A stretch of DNA of 64,000 nucleotides, taken from positions 62,001-126,000 of the IMG/VR virus record IMGVR_UViG_3300008266_000014, one strand, 5' to 3'. Below, piece by piece: positions 54,650 through 62,886 of the stretch. The position numbers were made by a program, and so were the translations under genes. The notes beneath the pieces are model-generated. The model had not been told where the DNA came from. It searched no databases and saw only the letters and a program-made list of their open reading frames with translations. Every line of letters begins with the position of its first letter. Position 1 is the first letter of the stretch. The DNA is from a virus.

Positions 54650-55303
54650 ATGAAGGTAACGAAACAACAATTGAAAGAATTGCTCCCTAAAAATCCTTAC
54701 GTGGATTACTGGTATGACACTCTGTTCGGCCCACAACATGAACTTGGTGGCTCGACCCTTTTGGACGAATACGACATCAACACCCCGAAGCGAGTTGCTG
54801 CTTTTATTGCACAGTGCGCGCACGAATCTGGTGGATTCATGGTTTTGAAAGAGAATCTGAACTACAAAGCTCCTTCTCTTCGTAAACTATTCTCAAAGTA
54901 CTTTCCTACGGATGCGCTTGCAGAGCAGTATGCTTCGAGACCAAACAGACAAGAAGCAATTGCAAATAGAATCTACGCAAGCCGCATGGGCAACGGTGAT
55001 GAGGCTAGCGGGGATGGGTTTAGATACTGCGGACGTGGATTAATTCAGCTGACTGGTAAATCTAACTATCAAAACTTTGCAGATAGTCTTGAAATGAGAG
55101 TTGAGGATGTTCCAGCCTATCTAGCCACGTTTGAAGGTGCTGCACAGTCTGCATGCTGGTTCTGGGAAACAAATAAACTAAACAGATTTGCTGATGCAGG
55201 AGACATCAAGGGTCTAACAAAGGCGATTAACGGTGGTTTCATCGGTCTTGAAGATAGAATCAAGCATTATGAGCATGCACTTCATGTAATAGGAGCTCAC
55301 TGA
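54650..55303 (+). CDS. GH19-type endolysin
   Basis: 217 aa chitinase-like lysozyme that cuts the glycan strands of peptidoglycan. AAFIAQCAHESGGF carries the catalytic Glu (about residue 61), GDGFRYCGRGLIQLTGKSNYQNFA is the GH19 core, and the end CWFWETNKLNRFADAGD...LTKAINGGFIG is typical. No signal peptide, so it needs a holin for release. Start by AGGTG; the site is in a structured leader. Confidence 0.9.
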   Translation: MKVTKQQLKELLPKNPYVDYWYDTLFGPQHELGGSTLLDEYDINTPKRVAAFIAQCAHESGGFMVLKENLNYKAPSLRKLFSKYFPTDALAEQYASRPNRQEAIANRIYASRMGNGDEASGDGFRYCGRGLIQLTGKSNYQNFADSLEMRVEDVPAYLATFEGAAQSACWFWETNKLNRFADAGDIKGLTKAINGGFIGLEDRIKHYEHALHVIGAH

Positions 55304-55533
55304 TGAAATATCTACCCCTAATAATGCTTGTAGCGTTGATGGGATGTGAAGAGCGCTATAGATATCCATGTCAAGATCCAAGTAACTGGCAAGAAGAGCA
55401 ATGCAAGAAACCAATTTGCAGTGCAAATGGAACTTGCCCAGAAGATCTTACCCCATATGAAAAAGAAAAGGTTGGAGGCACAACTGGAAATCCAAATCTA
55501 CAGCCTGCACCTAGTAAAGGAGATTGTAAATGA
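55303..55533 (+). CDS. Small lipoprotein
   Basis: 76 aa. MKYLPLIMLVALMGC signal with lipobox Cys15; the mature part has five more Cys (CQDP, CKKPIC, GTC, DCK) and is Pro-rich. It could be a second outer-membrane lysis protein or an antisuperinfection lipoprotein. Shares a base with the endolysin stop. Confidence 0.65.
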   Translation: MKYLPLIMLVALMGCEERYRYPCQDPSNWQEEQCKKPICSANGTCPEDLTPYEKEKVGGTTGNPNLQPAPSKGDCK

Positions 55534-55967
55534 TTAAGCAACTATGGTCTGAAGATAAGTACACTACAGAAGAACTAAATGCGAGACTAAAGTTCTTCAT
55601 TGGAATTATTCTTGGCTTAACACTTTTTGGTATTGTATTCGTTGTTCTTTACAGCTTGATTTTTGTAACTCAGCCAATGAATGGAATGAGTCCTGTTGAT
55701 AATAAGTTCTTTGAGCTAATTATTCCTGTTGCAACATTCCTAACTGGTACCCTATCTGGAATCATGCTAGCAGGAGATGATAAGGATTTGAGAGCAAAGG
55801 CGCTGGAAGCAGCTAACAAGCCACCTCCTCCTTCTGCACCACCACCAGCACCAGTTCCAGTAACAAGAACATTTACTGAAACAACTTATGCAGGTGCACC
55901 TCCATCAATTACAACTGGGTTTGGTGGCAAAGCAGCTCCTCCTCCTGCACCTGAGCCAGAACTATGA
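55530..55967 (+). CDS. Holin-like membrane protein with a proline-rich tail
   Basis: 145 aa. Two spans (FFIGIILGLTLFGIVFVVLYSLIF and FELIIPVATFLTGTLSGIMLA) and a C-terminal Pro/Ala-rich cytoplasmic tail (about residues 97-145). Located after the endolysin, it is a holin candidate. ATGA overlaps on both sides. Confidence 0.6.
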   Translation: MIKQLWSEDKYTTEELNARLKFFIGIILGLTLFGIVFVVLYSLIFVTQPMNGMSPVDNKFFELIIPVATFLTGTLSGIMLAGDDKDLRAKALEAANKPPPPSAPPPAPVPVTRTFTETTYAGAPPSITTGFGGKAAPPPAPEPEL

Positions 55968-56191
55968 TAGCATTTATCTCAAAGATGCTTGCTGGTGAGG
56001 GAGAGAACAACCCAAGCAGTAAGAGAGTAATTACATTTCTTGCATTCCTGCTTTTAGCAGCTGGATATATAGCAGAGATGTTCTTTGAGAAGAAAGTTAA
56101 TCCCCATACCTTCGATACAATAATGTATATTGTTATTGGTGGTTTGGGGTTTACTGCTTCAGAAAAATTCACTAACAAGGAAAAGAAATGA
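55964..56191 (+). CDS. Second holin-like membrane protein
   Basis: 75 aa with two hydrophobic segments (VITFLAFLLLAAGYIAEMFF and TFDTIMYIVIGGLGFTAS) and a basic end. Compact class II holin-like topology. Coupled by overlap to the larger holin candidate; a holin/antiholin pair is possible but unproven. Confidence 0.6.
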   Translation: MIAFISKMLAGEGENNPSSKRVITFLAFLLLAAGYIAEMFFEKKVNPHTFDTIMYIVIGGLGFTASEKFTNKEKK

Positions 56192-56391
56192 AAAAGGAAA
56201 TTGTATTTGCATCTATGATTCTATTTCTTCTTTTTGCTCCACTATCCAAGGCAGCTTTTGCTGGAGGTGAGATGAAAGAAGTCTGCCGTAAGGAAACGAA
56301 GAACGGTAAAGAGGTTGAAGTGTGCAAGAAGATCAAAGTACACAAGAAACTAGAAGGCACAGCTGTTCCAGAGAAAGCACCAAAGAAGTAA
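56188..56391 (+). CDS. Small exported protein
   Basis: 67 aa. Sec-type signal (MKKEIVFASMILFLLFAPLSKAAFA) with a cleavage site near residue 25, then a short basic mature part (EVCRKETKNGKEVEVCKKIKVHKKL). Two Cys could form a disulfide. Function unknown; in the lysis cassette by position. Confidence 0.55.
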   Translation: MKKEIVFASMILFLLFAPLSKAAFAGGEMKEVCRKETKNGKEVEVCKKIKVHKKLEGTAVPEKAPKK

Positions 56392-56643
56392 ATGTCAATG
56401 GAACTATTCGATACTCAATCAAGGATCGCTATTTTGGAACACGAAGTAAAAAACGTCTCTGAAATGATGAAAGAGCTTCGTAAGGAGCAGAAAGAGCAAC
56501 ACGAAGCAATGATGAAAAGAATCGATTCTATTGACCATAGAATTGCAGTTCTTGAAAAATGGCGGTTCATGTTGATTGGTGGCTCGCTCGTGATTGGCTA
56601 CCTAGTAGCTCAGCTTGTTCAGCTTGCAAAGGTCCTTAGTTGA
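56392..56643 (+). CDS. Coiled-coil protein with a C-terminal membrane anchor
   Basis: 83 aa (ATG 56392 or 56398). Helical coiled coil (ILEHEVKNVSEMMKELRKEQKEQHEAMMKRIDSIDHRIAVLEKWR) then one span (FMLIGGSLVIGYLVAQLVQLAKVL). The layout resembles hemolysin XhlA-type phage lysis proteins. Last gene of the lysis cassette; its stop overlaps the gene 61 promoter. Confidence 0.6.
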   Translation: MSMELFDTQSRIAILEHEVKNVSEMMKELRKEQKEQHEAMMKRIDSIDHRIAVLEKWRFMLIGGSLVIGYLVAQLVQLAKVLS

Positions 56644-56668
56644 CGTTGTAAGTAACTCTACATATAAT
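56640..56668 (+). promoter_or_regulatory. Sigma70-type promoter for primase gene 61
   Basis: TTGACG (56640-56645), 17-base spacer, TATAAT (56663-56668). The predicted start is near 56675. Confidence 0.82.
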
Positions 56669-56688
56669 TCTCCTGCTATCTGAGGAGA
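56669..56688 (+). promoter_or_regulatory. Shine-Dalgarno-sequestering hairpin before gene 61
   Basis: TCTCCT (56669-56674) is complementary to AGGAGA (56683-56688), the primase ribosome site. The left arm lies between the -10 box and the start site, exactly as at uvsY. Confidence 0.6.
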
Positions 56689-56692
56689 GTTT

Positions 56693-57727
56693 ATGCAACC
56701 TATTGATTACAAATATATTGGTCTGATATCATCCCACCTACCGCTCTTCACGAGAAAGCGAGACGGTACATATAATTTTAGATGTATACTATGTGGTGAT
56801 TCTCAAACCAACAAAACAAAGAAACGCGGTTTCCTTCTTGCACAAGGTGACCGCGTTACTTATTACTGCCACAATTGTAATGCCTCACTGAGTCTCCCAA
56901 ATCTTATCAAGCACGTCGATGTAAATCTTTTTGAGGAATATCAAAAAGAAAAACTAGCAGAAAAATATATTTCCAAACAAACTGGAATAACCGCAAGACC
57001 CCGTGACATTACTCGCATAAGTTTTCCTAAATACCTTCGCTCTCATATGAAGGAGCTAGTCAAAGTTTCTTCACTTCGGTATGACCATCCTGCGAAAAAG
57101 TATGTTGACCAGCGAAAGATCCCCAGCAAACACCATCATAAACTGTTCTTTGCTGGAACTTTCAAAAAATGGGTCAACACTCTAATCCCAGATAAATTTG
57201 ACCTTGAGAGTGGTAAAGATGAAGCAAGGCTCGTAATCCCTTTTATTGATATGGATGGTTCGCTAATAGGGTTTACCGGCAGGTCTTTTGATCCCAATAG
57301 TAAGCTGAGATACATTACTATTGCAGTCGATCCAGAAAAGCCAATGCTGTATGGTTTAGACAATATTGACAAAACCAGAAAGATATACGTGACGGAAGGA
57401 CCTATTGATTCACTATTCCTTCCAAACTGTCTTGCGATGTCTTCATCTAATAATTTTGATGGATTAAAAACATTCAACAGTGACCCATCAAAATACATTA
57501 TCGTTATGGATAATGAACCGAAAAATAAAGATATATGTAGAATTGTTGAGAAGGCAATAGATCTTGGTTATAGTGTTTGTATATGGCCAAATCATATCGA
57601 ACACAAAGATGTAAATGAGATGGTGTTGTCTGGGATCTCTCCAGAAAACATAAAACTGATTATCGACAACAATACATATTCTGGTTTGCAAGCAAAGGCT
57701 ACCCTGATGCAGTGGAAAAAATGCTAG
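56693..57727 (+). CDS. 61: DNA primase gp61
   Basis: Primase partner of gp41. Zinc-binding CILCGDSQTNKTKKRGF and YYCHNCNAS at about residues 27-65, then the Toprim domain with VTEGPIDSLFLPNCLA (Glu, about 234) and IIVMDNEPKNKDI. 344 aa, almost equal to T4 gp61 (342). Separate promoter after the lysis cassette. Confidence 0.95.
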   Translation: MQPIDYKYIGLISSHLPLFTRKRDGTYNFRCILCGDSQTNKTKKRGFLLAQGDRVTYYCHNCNASLSLPNLIKHVDVNLFEEYQKEKLAEKYISKQTGITARPRDITRISFPKYLRSHMKELVKVSSLRYDHPAKKYVDQRKIPSKHHHKLFFAGTFKKWVNTLIPDKFDLESGKDEARLVIPFIDMDGSLIGFTGRSFDPNSKLRYITIAVDPEKPMLYGLDNIDKTRKIYVTEGPIDSLFLPNCLAMSSSNNFDGLKTFNSDPSKYIIVMDNEPKNKDICRIVEKAIDLGYSVCIWPNHIEHKDVNEMVLSGISPENIKLIIDNNTYSGLQAKATLMQWKKC

Positions 57728-57945
57728 AGATAGAAAGAAAAGCAAAAATATATCTTCGCTCGATGGATAAGTTAGTTATGTCCTGTGACAATGAAGAAGA
57801 GTTGAGAATGCTTGCTTGTGCAATGATGACGTCTTCAATTCATATTTTAGAACAGCAAATAGGAATTAACCGTACTCGTAAGTTACTAGACGCAACCATG
57901 GAGGCACGTTATGGTGAAAGAGAAGGAGACAGAAGAGCAAAATGA
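57721..57945 (+). CDS. Small helical hypothetical protein
   Basis: 74 aa from ATG 57721, overlapping the primase end by seven bases. RKAKIYLRSMDKLVMSCDNEEELRMLACAMMTSSIHILEQQIGINRTRKLL is helical and I recall it near gene 61 in marine T4-like phages. Function unknown. Confidence 0.65.
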   Translation: MLEIERKAKIYLRSMDKLVMSCDNEEELRMLACAMMTSSIHILEQQIGINRTRKLLDATMEARYGEREGDRRAK

Positions 57946-58234
57946 ATACACAAAGCCAACAAAAAGCAAACATCAAACAAGACTCGGCCAGAAACAAAAT
58001 CACATACAAAAACAATTAAAAATAGTAAAGACGAGTGGTGGTAATAAAAGGTATCTTAGAGAGCCACACCGTCTTGCTAAACACAATGCTATGGACTGTG
58101 GCAAGCCTAATTGTTTTCTCTGTGGAAATAGACGAAAGATGGCTGGCAAAACAGTACAAGAATTAAAATTCGAACAAACTGAGAAATGGAATAATTATGA
58201 AAGTGAAACTGATAAGTTACTCGGGACTCAATAA
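57911..58234 (+). CDS. Small basic zinc-knuckle-like protein
   Basis: 107 aa, overlapping both neighbours by 35-38 bases. Basic N-terminus, then HRLAKHNAMDCGKPNCFLCGNRRKMAGKTVQELKFEQTEKWN, where DCGxxxCxxC is a likely zinc site. I know the AMDCG..CFLCGN motif from many T4-like and marine phages. Probably nucleic-acid binding. Confidence 0.72.
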   Translation: MVKEKETEEQNEYTKPTKSKHQTRLGQKQNHIQKQLKIVKTSGGNKRYLREPHRLAKHNAMDCGKPNCFLCGNRRKMAGKTVQELKFEQTEKWNNYESETDKLLGTQ

Positions 58235-58871
58235 TGAATTACATGCTGAACGGGATAGTCGATCAATTCAAGACCTTATTGCATACTGTGCAAGAGTATC
58301 GAATCCATCGAACCAGTCGAACAAAGAGACCTCTGAAAAACTCATCAAGTACCTTGCAGCACACAAGCACTGGAGTCCGTTTGAAATGGTCAACGCATGC
58401 CTCGAAATTGAAACAACAAGAGACATTGCAAGACAGATCCTCAGGCACCGTAGTTTTAGTTTCCAAGAGTTCAGTCAGCGATATGCTGATCCTACGAAGG
58501 AACTCGAATTCGTATACCGAGATGCCCGACTACAGGATACAAAGAATAGACAAAACAGTATAGAAACAGACGATCGAGAACTAAAACGTCTTTGGCAAGA
58601 ACAGCAACAAGAGGTACTCAAAACAGCTCAGCACGCGTATCAGTGGGCAATATTAAACGGAATTGCAAAAGAACAAGCAAGGGCCGTACTACCTGAAGGG
58701 CTTACAGTATCAAGAATCTACATGAATGGAACTATCAGATCATGGATACACTATATAGAGCTCCGAACCGCAAATGGTACACAAAAAGAACACATGGAGA
58801 TAGCAAGAGCATGCGCTGACGCAATTTCACCAATCTTTCCTATGATCGAACAATATGTCCAACAACAATAA
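58197..58871 (+). CDS. thyX: Flavin-dependent thymidylate synthase ThyX
   Basis: Makes dTMP from dUMP using FAD and methylene-folate. The signature RHRSFSFQEFSQRY is at residues 83-96, and the C-terminal ARAVLPEGLTVSRIYMNGTIRSWIHYIELR is conserved. 224 aa, normal length. Overlaps gene before and nrdA after. Fits dCMP deaminase and nrdA. Confidence 0.96.
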   Translation: MKVKLISYSGLNNELHAERDSRSIQDLIAYCARVSNPSNQSNKETSEKLIKYLAAHKHWSPFEMVNACLEIETTRDIARQILRHRSFSFQEFSQRYADPTKELEFVYRDARLQDTKNRQNSIETDDRELKRLWQEQQQEVLKTAQHAYQWAILNGIAKEQARAVLPEGLTVSRIYMNGTIRSWIHYIELRTANGTQKEHMEIARACADAISPIFPMIEQYVQQQ

Positions 58872-58887
58872 TAATAACGAGGTAGAG

Positions 58888-60711
58888 ATGCATCTTTCAG
58901 TAGTCCCTAAACAGAAACAACTTCCAGATTATCACATCACAGTCGACCTAGAAAGAGATAAATTATTTGATGAGCATGGAATGAAACGACTGCGTGAGTC
59001 GTACATGCTCGATTCAGAACAGTCACCTCAAGATAGATTTGCCTTTGTTTCGAAAGTATTTGCATCGAATCAAGACCACGCACAACGTCTATACGACTAC
59101 TCCTCAAAGCACTGGCTGTCTTACTCTACCCCTATCCTCTCGTTTGGAAGAACTCAAAAGGGACTACCCATCTCTTGTTTTTTGAACTTCATGCATGACA
59201 GCTCTGCTGGTCTTGTCGACAATTTATCCGAGACAAACTGGTTGTCGATGCTGGGTGGTGGTGTAGGTATTGGTTTTGGTATTCGTTCTGCGGACGAAAA
59301 ATCTACTGGTGTTATGCCACATCTTAGAATTTACGATGCATCATCTCTTGCATACAGACAAGGAAGAACACGTCGTGGTTCATATGCAGCATACTTAGAT
59401 ATCGACCACCCAGATATTGCGTTGTTCTTGGATATGAGAAAACCAACTGGTGATCCAAACATGCGCGCACCAAATCTCCATCATGGTATCAATATGTCGG
59501 ATAAGTTCATGCAGCTAATCGAAAAGTGCATGCTGGATCCAGAAGCAGATGATAGCTGGGAGTTGAATGATCCACACGATGGACAGGTTCGTGAGGTCGT
59601 CTCTGCGAAAGCGCTTTGGCAACAAATCCTTGAACTAAGAATGCATACCGGTGAACCATATCTACACTTCATCGATACGAGTAATAGAGCACTCCCACAA
59701 TGGTTGAAAGATAAAGGATTGAAAGTTAGACAGTCAAACCTTTGTTCAGAGATTGTCCTTCCAACTGATAAAGATAGAACTGCTGTATGCTGCCTGTCTT
59801 CTGTAAATCTGGAGTATTATGATGAGTGGAAAAATGATCCCCTTTTCTTGCGTGATATTGCTGAAATGCTTGACAATGTTCTTCAGTATTTCATTGATAA
59901 CGCACCCTCACCAGTTCATAGAGCTGTATACAGTGCTACTCGAGAAAGGTCTATTGGCGTTGGGGCTCTTGGCTTCCATGCTTATCTACAGCGTAATAAT
60001 ATTCCATTCGAGTCATCAATGGCAGTCGGAAGAAACAAACAAATCTTCAAACACGTAAGGAGTAAGTTGGATGAAGCAAACCGGCAACTTGGTAATGAGC
60101 GTGGGGAAGCGCCGGATGCTGCAGGGACTGGTCTTCGTTTCAGCCATCTCATGGCTGTGGCACCCAATGCCAGCTCTTCTATTATCATGGGCAACACATC
60201 TCCTAGTATTGAACCATATAGAGCAAATGCATATAGACAAGATACTCTCTCAGGGGCACATCTCAACAAAAACAAATGGCTAGACAGAATCATTCGTATG
60301 TCTTGCGAGACTAACAAAGATCTTGACTATGATGATATTTGGTCTTCGATTATTGCTAACGATGGGTCGGTGCAGCACTTAGAGTGGATGGATGACTGGA
60401 CAAAGGATGTGTTTAAAACATCCATGGAGATCGATCAGCGTTGGATTGTACAGCATGCATCTGATCGTCAAGAGTTTATTGATCAGGCACAATCAGTCAA
60501 CCTCTTCTTTAGACCAGATGTAAATATCATGTATCTTCATGCAGTGCATTTCCAGGCGTGGAAGCAAGGATTGAAGAGTCTTTACTATTGCAGAAGTGAG
60601 AAACTTGCAAAAGCAGATAAGGTGTCAAAGCGCATTGAGCGTCAGGTAATCGAAGAGATTGATATGAGAGCCCTCGCAGAGGGTAATGAATGCTTGGCTT
60701 GCGAAGGATAA
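58888..60711 (+). CDS. nrdA: Ribonucleotide reductase alpha subunit (class I NrdA)
   Basis: Reduces ribonucleotides. First thiol region PISCFLNFMHDSS, the active-site block VRQSNLCSEIVLPTD, and the redox-active C-terminal NECLACEG (CxxC). I prefer ATG 58888 (GAGG five bases before) over ATG 58855, which lies inside thyX and adds a poly-Asn stretch. 607 aa, shorter than T4 NrdA because the ATP-cone is missing, which would alter feedback control. The beta subunit is not in the window. Confidence 0.93.
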   Translation: MHLSVVPKQKQLPDYHITVDLERDKLFDEHGMKRLRESYMLDSEQSPQDRFAFVSKVFASNQDHAQRLYDYSSKHWLSYSTPILSFGRTQKGLPISCFLNFMHDSSAGLVDNLSETNWLSMLGGGVGIGFGIRSADEKSTGVMPHLRIYDASSLAYRQGRTRRGSYAAYLDIDHPDIALFLDMRKPTGDPNMRAPNLHHGINMSDKFMQLIEKCMLDPEADDSWELNDPHDGQVREVVSAKALWQQILELRMHTGEPYLHFIDTSNRALPQWLKDKGLKVRQSNLCSEIVLPTDKDRTAVCCLSSVNLEYYDEWKNDPLFLRDIAEMLDNVLQYFIDNAPSPVHRAVYSATRERSIGVGALGFHAYLQRNNIPFESSMAVGRNKQIFKHVRSKLDEANRQLGNERGEAPDAAGTGLRFSHLMAVAPNASSSIIMGNTSPSIEPYRANAYRQDTLSGAHLNKNKWLDRIIRMSCETNKDLDYDDIWSSIIANDGSVQHLEWMDDWTKDVFKTSMEIDQRWIVQHASDRQEFIDQAQSVNLFFRPDVNIMYLHAVHFQAWKQGLKSLYYCRSEKLAKADKVSKRIERQVIEEIDMRALAEGNECLACEG

Positions 60712-60730
60712 TAATTAACACAAAAGAAAC

Positions 60731-61798
60731 ATGAAACCATCTCATTTCTATTTTGATGAAAATATTCTTGAAAAGGAAAGTATACTATTTCGTCACGCAA
60801 GATATCTTGGACATGAGCTGCTAGTTCCAGAAGTTGGAAATTACTCCGTTATCCCTCACGATGATAACGGAAGATTTCTCTACCACTCGAAAGAAGGGTT
60901 ACAGTGTGTCTCTAATGTGTGTCGACATAGGCAAGCGTCTATATTAAAAGGGTCTGGTAGTACTTCTAATATCGTATGTCCACTGCACGGATGGACGTAC
61001 GATACAACTGGTAGGTTGATTGGTGCTCCACACTTTGACCCTTGTCCCAATACTTCCCTTCGTAAGTTTGAAACACAACAGTGGAACGGAATACTTTTTG
61101 AAAAAGGAACCCTAGATCTGCTCAATGATCTAGAGGGAATGAGACTATCAAAACACTTCAACTTTAATGGATATGTTTTTCATTCCAGAAAAGAACATGA
61201 ATGCAACTACAACTGGAAAACATTTATTGAGGTTTACTTAGACGATTATCACGTTGATCCGTTCCATCCTGGACTAGGTAATTTTGTTGATTGCAGTAAT
61301 CTCGATTGGCAGTTTGGAAATAGGTACTCTGTTCAGTCCGTTGGTGTGAATAATAAATTGATGCTAGCTGGAACACCAGTCTACAAGCAGTGGCACAGAG
61401 TACTAATGGATTATAGAAAAGGAATTGTTCCAGAGTTTGGGGCAATCTGGCTCACAATATACCCCAACGTAATGGTAGAGTGGTATCCAGAAGTGCTTGT
61501 CATTTCAACTGTATGGCCGGTGACCCCACAAAAGACAAGAAACGTAGTTGACTTCTATTACCCAGAAGAGATTGTTCATTTTGAACCTCAATTTGTAGAA
61601 GCTCATCAAGCAGCGTATATGGAAACCTGTTTTGAAGATGACGAAATTGCAGAAAGAATGGATCAAGGTAGAAAGCATTTAAATAGTGTTAATTTTAATG
61701 ATTATGGGCTTGTCCACGACCCAATGGAAAAGGGATTAGAGTACTTCTATAAGTATTACGATAACTTTATTTTTTCAGACTGGACAAAGAGAGTGTAA
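60731..61798 (+). CDS. Rieske non-heme iron oxygenase, alpha subunit
   Basis: 355 aa. Rieske [2Fe-2S] ligands Cys64-x-His66 and Cys83-x2-His86 (CRHR and CPLHG), and the mononuclear iron site His174-x4-His179 in DDYHVDPFHPG with the distal Asp in CFEDDEIAERMDQG. Both centres look complete and the length is right for the choline-monooxygenase-like or aromatic-ring-hydroxylating group. No reductase partner is adjacent, so host ferredoxin and reductase would be needed. A rare phage enzyme; substrate unknown. Confidence 0.88.
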   Translation: MKPSHFYFDENILEKESILFRHARYLGHELLVPEVGNYSVIPHDDNGRFLYHSKEGLQCVSNVCRHRQASILKGSGSTSNIVCPLHGWTYDTTGRLIGAPHFDPCPNTSLRKFETQQWNGILFEKGTLDLLNDLEGMRLSKHFNFNGYVFHSRKEHECNYNWKTFIEVYLDDYHVDPFHPGLGNFVDCSNLDWQFGNRYSVQSVGVNNKLMLAGTPVYKQWHRVLMDYRKGIVPEFGAIWLTIYPNVMVEWYPEVLVISTVWPVTPQKTRNVVDFYYPEEIVHFEPQFVEAHQAAYMETCFEDDEIAERMDQGRKHLNSVNFNDYGLVHDPMEKGLEYFYKYYDNFIFSDWTKRV

Positions 61799-61799
61799 A

Positions 61800-61913
61800 T
61801 TGGACCCACATACAGTATACTTTCTTTTTGGATTTACTCTTGGATGTCTCCTGATGGGTTGTGTAGCAGTTTTTTCTATGATCATCATGTATGAATATAT
61901 GTCTATCAAATGA
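61800..61913 (+). CDS. Possible small membrane peptide (37 aa)
   Basis: TTG at 61800, one base after the Rieske stop, encodes LDPHTVYFLFGFTLGCLLMGCVAVFSMIIMYEYMSIK, one membrane span, and ends in an ATGA overlap with the next gene. Coupled overlap supports it; lack of Shine-Dalgarno and a TTG start weaken it. Confidence 0.45.
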   Translation: MDPHTVYFLFGFTLGCLLMGCVAVFSMIIMYEYMSIK

Positions 61914-62548
61914 AAACGATTGCTATTTTTGTTCACCAACCAAGGTGTTCGGTGCAGTCAGGTAATGGAATAATCAAAGCCCTAACTCCTCATTATAGAT
62001 TTAAGGTTTTTACTAAACATGAACTTGAAGATGACTTTTTTGATGATGTTGATATGGTCGCTTTTCCTGGTGGCACTGGCGATTCCGATAGTTGGAATCG
62101 TTTATTTAAATCTCATGTTGACCGCATCCGTGGCTTCGTTGCTGGTGGTGGGCATTACTTGGGTATATGCATGGGAGCGTATTGGACGGGACCTGACTAC
62201 TTTAACATACTTGATGGCGTTCAAGTATGTCAATATATAACTCGTCCCAATACAGATACTAGAAGACCACATGCAAAGCAAATGAAGGTTACCTGGAATG
62301 ACCAACCAGAAGAACTCTTTTTTTATGATGGCTGTGCGATTGTAGGTGATGAAGCTAAGTACAATGTAGTATCACGATATCCAAATGGTGATGCTATGGC
62401 GATCATACAAAACAGAGTAGGATTGATTGGGTGTCATCCGGAAGCTGAGCAACACTGGTACAATAGCTATTCGTGGATGAAGAAACGCTGGACAGGCAAC
62501 AAACACAATTTACTACTTGACTTCGTGAACAAAATAATGGAGAAATAG
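61910..62548 (+). CDS. Class I glutamine-amidotransferase-like protein (BPL_N-like)
   Basis: 212 aa. GGGHYLGICMGAYWTG holds the nucleophile Cys (about residue 87) and GCHPEAEQHWY the catalytic His-Glu pair (about 179). The pattern FPGGTGDSDSW near the N-terminus matches the BPL_N/ThuA-like group rather than true synthetases. It may be a hydrolase or amidase. Substrate unknown. Confidence 0.8.
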   Translation: MKTIAIFVHQPRCSVQSGNGIIKALTPHYRFKVFTKHELEDDFFDDVDMVAFPGGTGDSDSWNRLFKSHVDRIRGFVAGGGHYLGICMGAYWTGPDYFNILDGVQVCQYITRPNTDTRRPHAKQMKVTWNDQPEELFFYDGCAIVGDEAKYNVVSRYPNGDAMAIIQNRVGLIGCHPEAEQHWYNSYSWMKKRWTGNKHNLLLDFVNKIMEK

Positions 62549-62549
62549 T

Positions 62550-62735
62550 ATGATAGGTGAGATTCCATACATGATCGTGTGGGGTTTCTTTTCTGCTTTG
62601 GGCTGGATGACAGCTAACTGGGTTGTCGAAAAGAACTTTCCAGACAAGCAGCAAGAAAAACCTCCTGTGATTGAACGTCAGGTTGAGGAGATGAATAATG
62701 GCAGAGATCCTAAGCTTCCAGAGCAAAAAAGATGA
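62550..62735 (+). CDS. Small membrane protein
   Basis: 61 aa: one N-terminal span (YMIVWGFFSALGWMTANWVV) and a polar, Gln/Glu/Pro-rich tail. Overlaps the next gene by 38 bases. No family recognised. Confidence 0.55.
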   Translation: MIGEIPYMIVWGFFSALGWMTANWVVEKNFPDKQQEKPPVIERQVEEMNNGRDPKLPEQKR

Positions 62736-62886
62736 AAAGAATCTTGCAAAACAACACGATGATGTGCTAATTGAAGAGCATAGAATCAAATTACTTACTT
62801 TATACGCTCAAATGGAGCATATAATAAAAGAGATAAATTATCATAAAGAAGTAATACAACTACTAGAAAAAGGCACGAAGAAATGA
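62698..62886 (+). CDS. Small coiled-coil protein
   Basis: 62 aa, charged helix (HDDVLIEEHRIKLLTLYAQMEHIIKEINYHKEVIQLLEKG). ATGA overlap with the superoxide dismutase gene, so probably co-expressed. Function unknown. Confidence 0.6.
   Translation: MAEILSFQSKKDEKNLAKQHDDVLIEEHRIKLLTLYAQMEHIIKEINYHKEVIQLLEKGTKK

Noticed and set aside
62403-62789. Long minus-strand frame over the amidotransferase end
   Set aside because: Antisense shadow with unusual Ser/Cys/Phe composition and no ribosome site.
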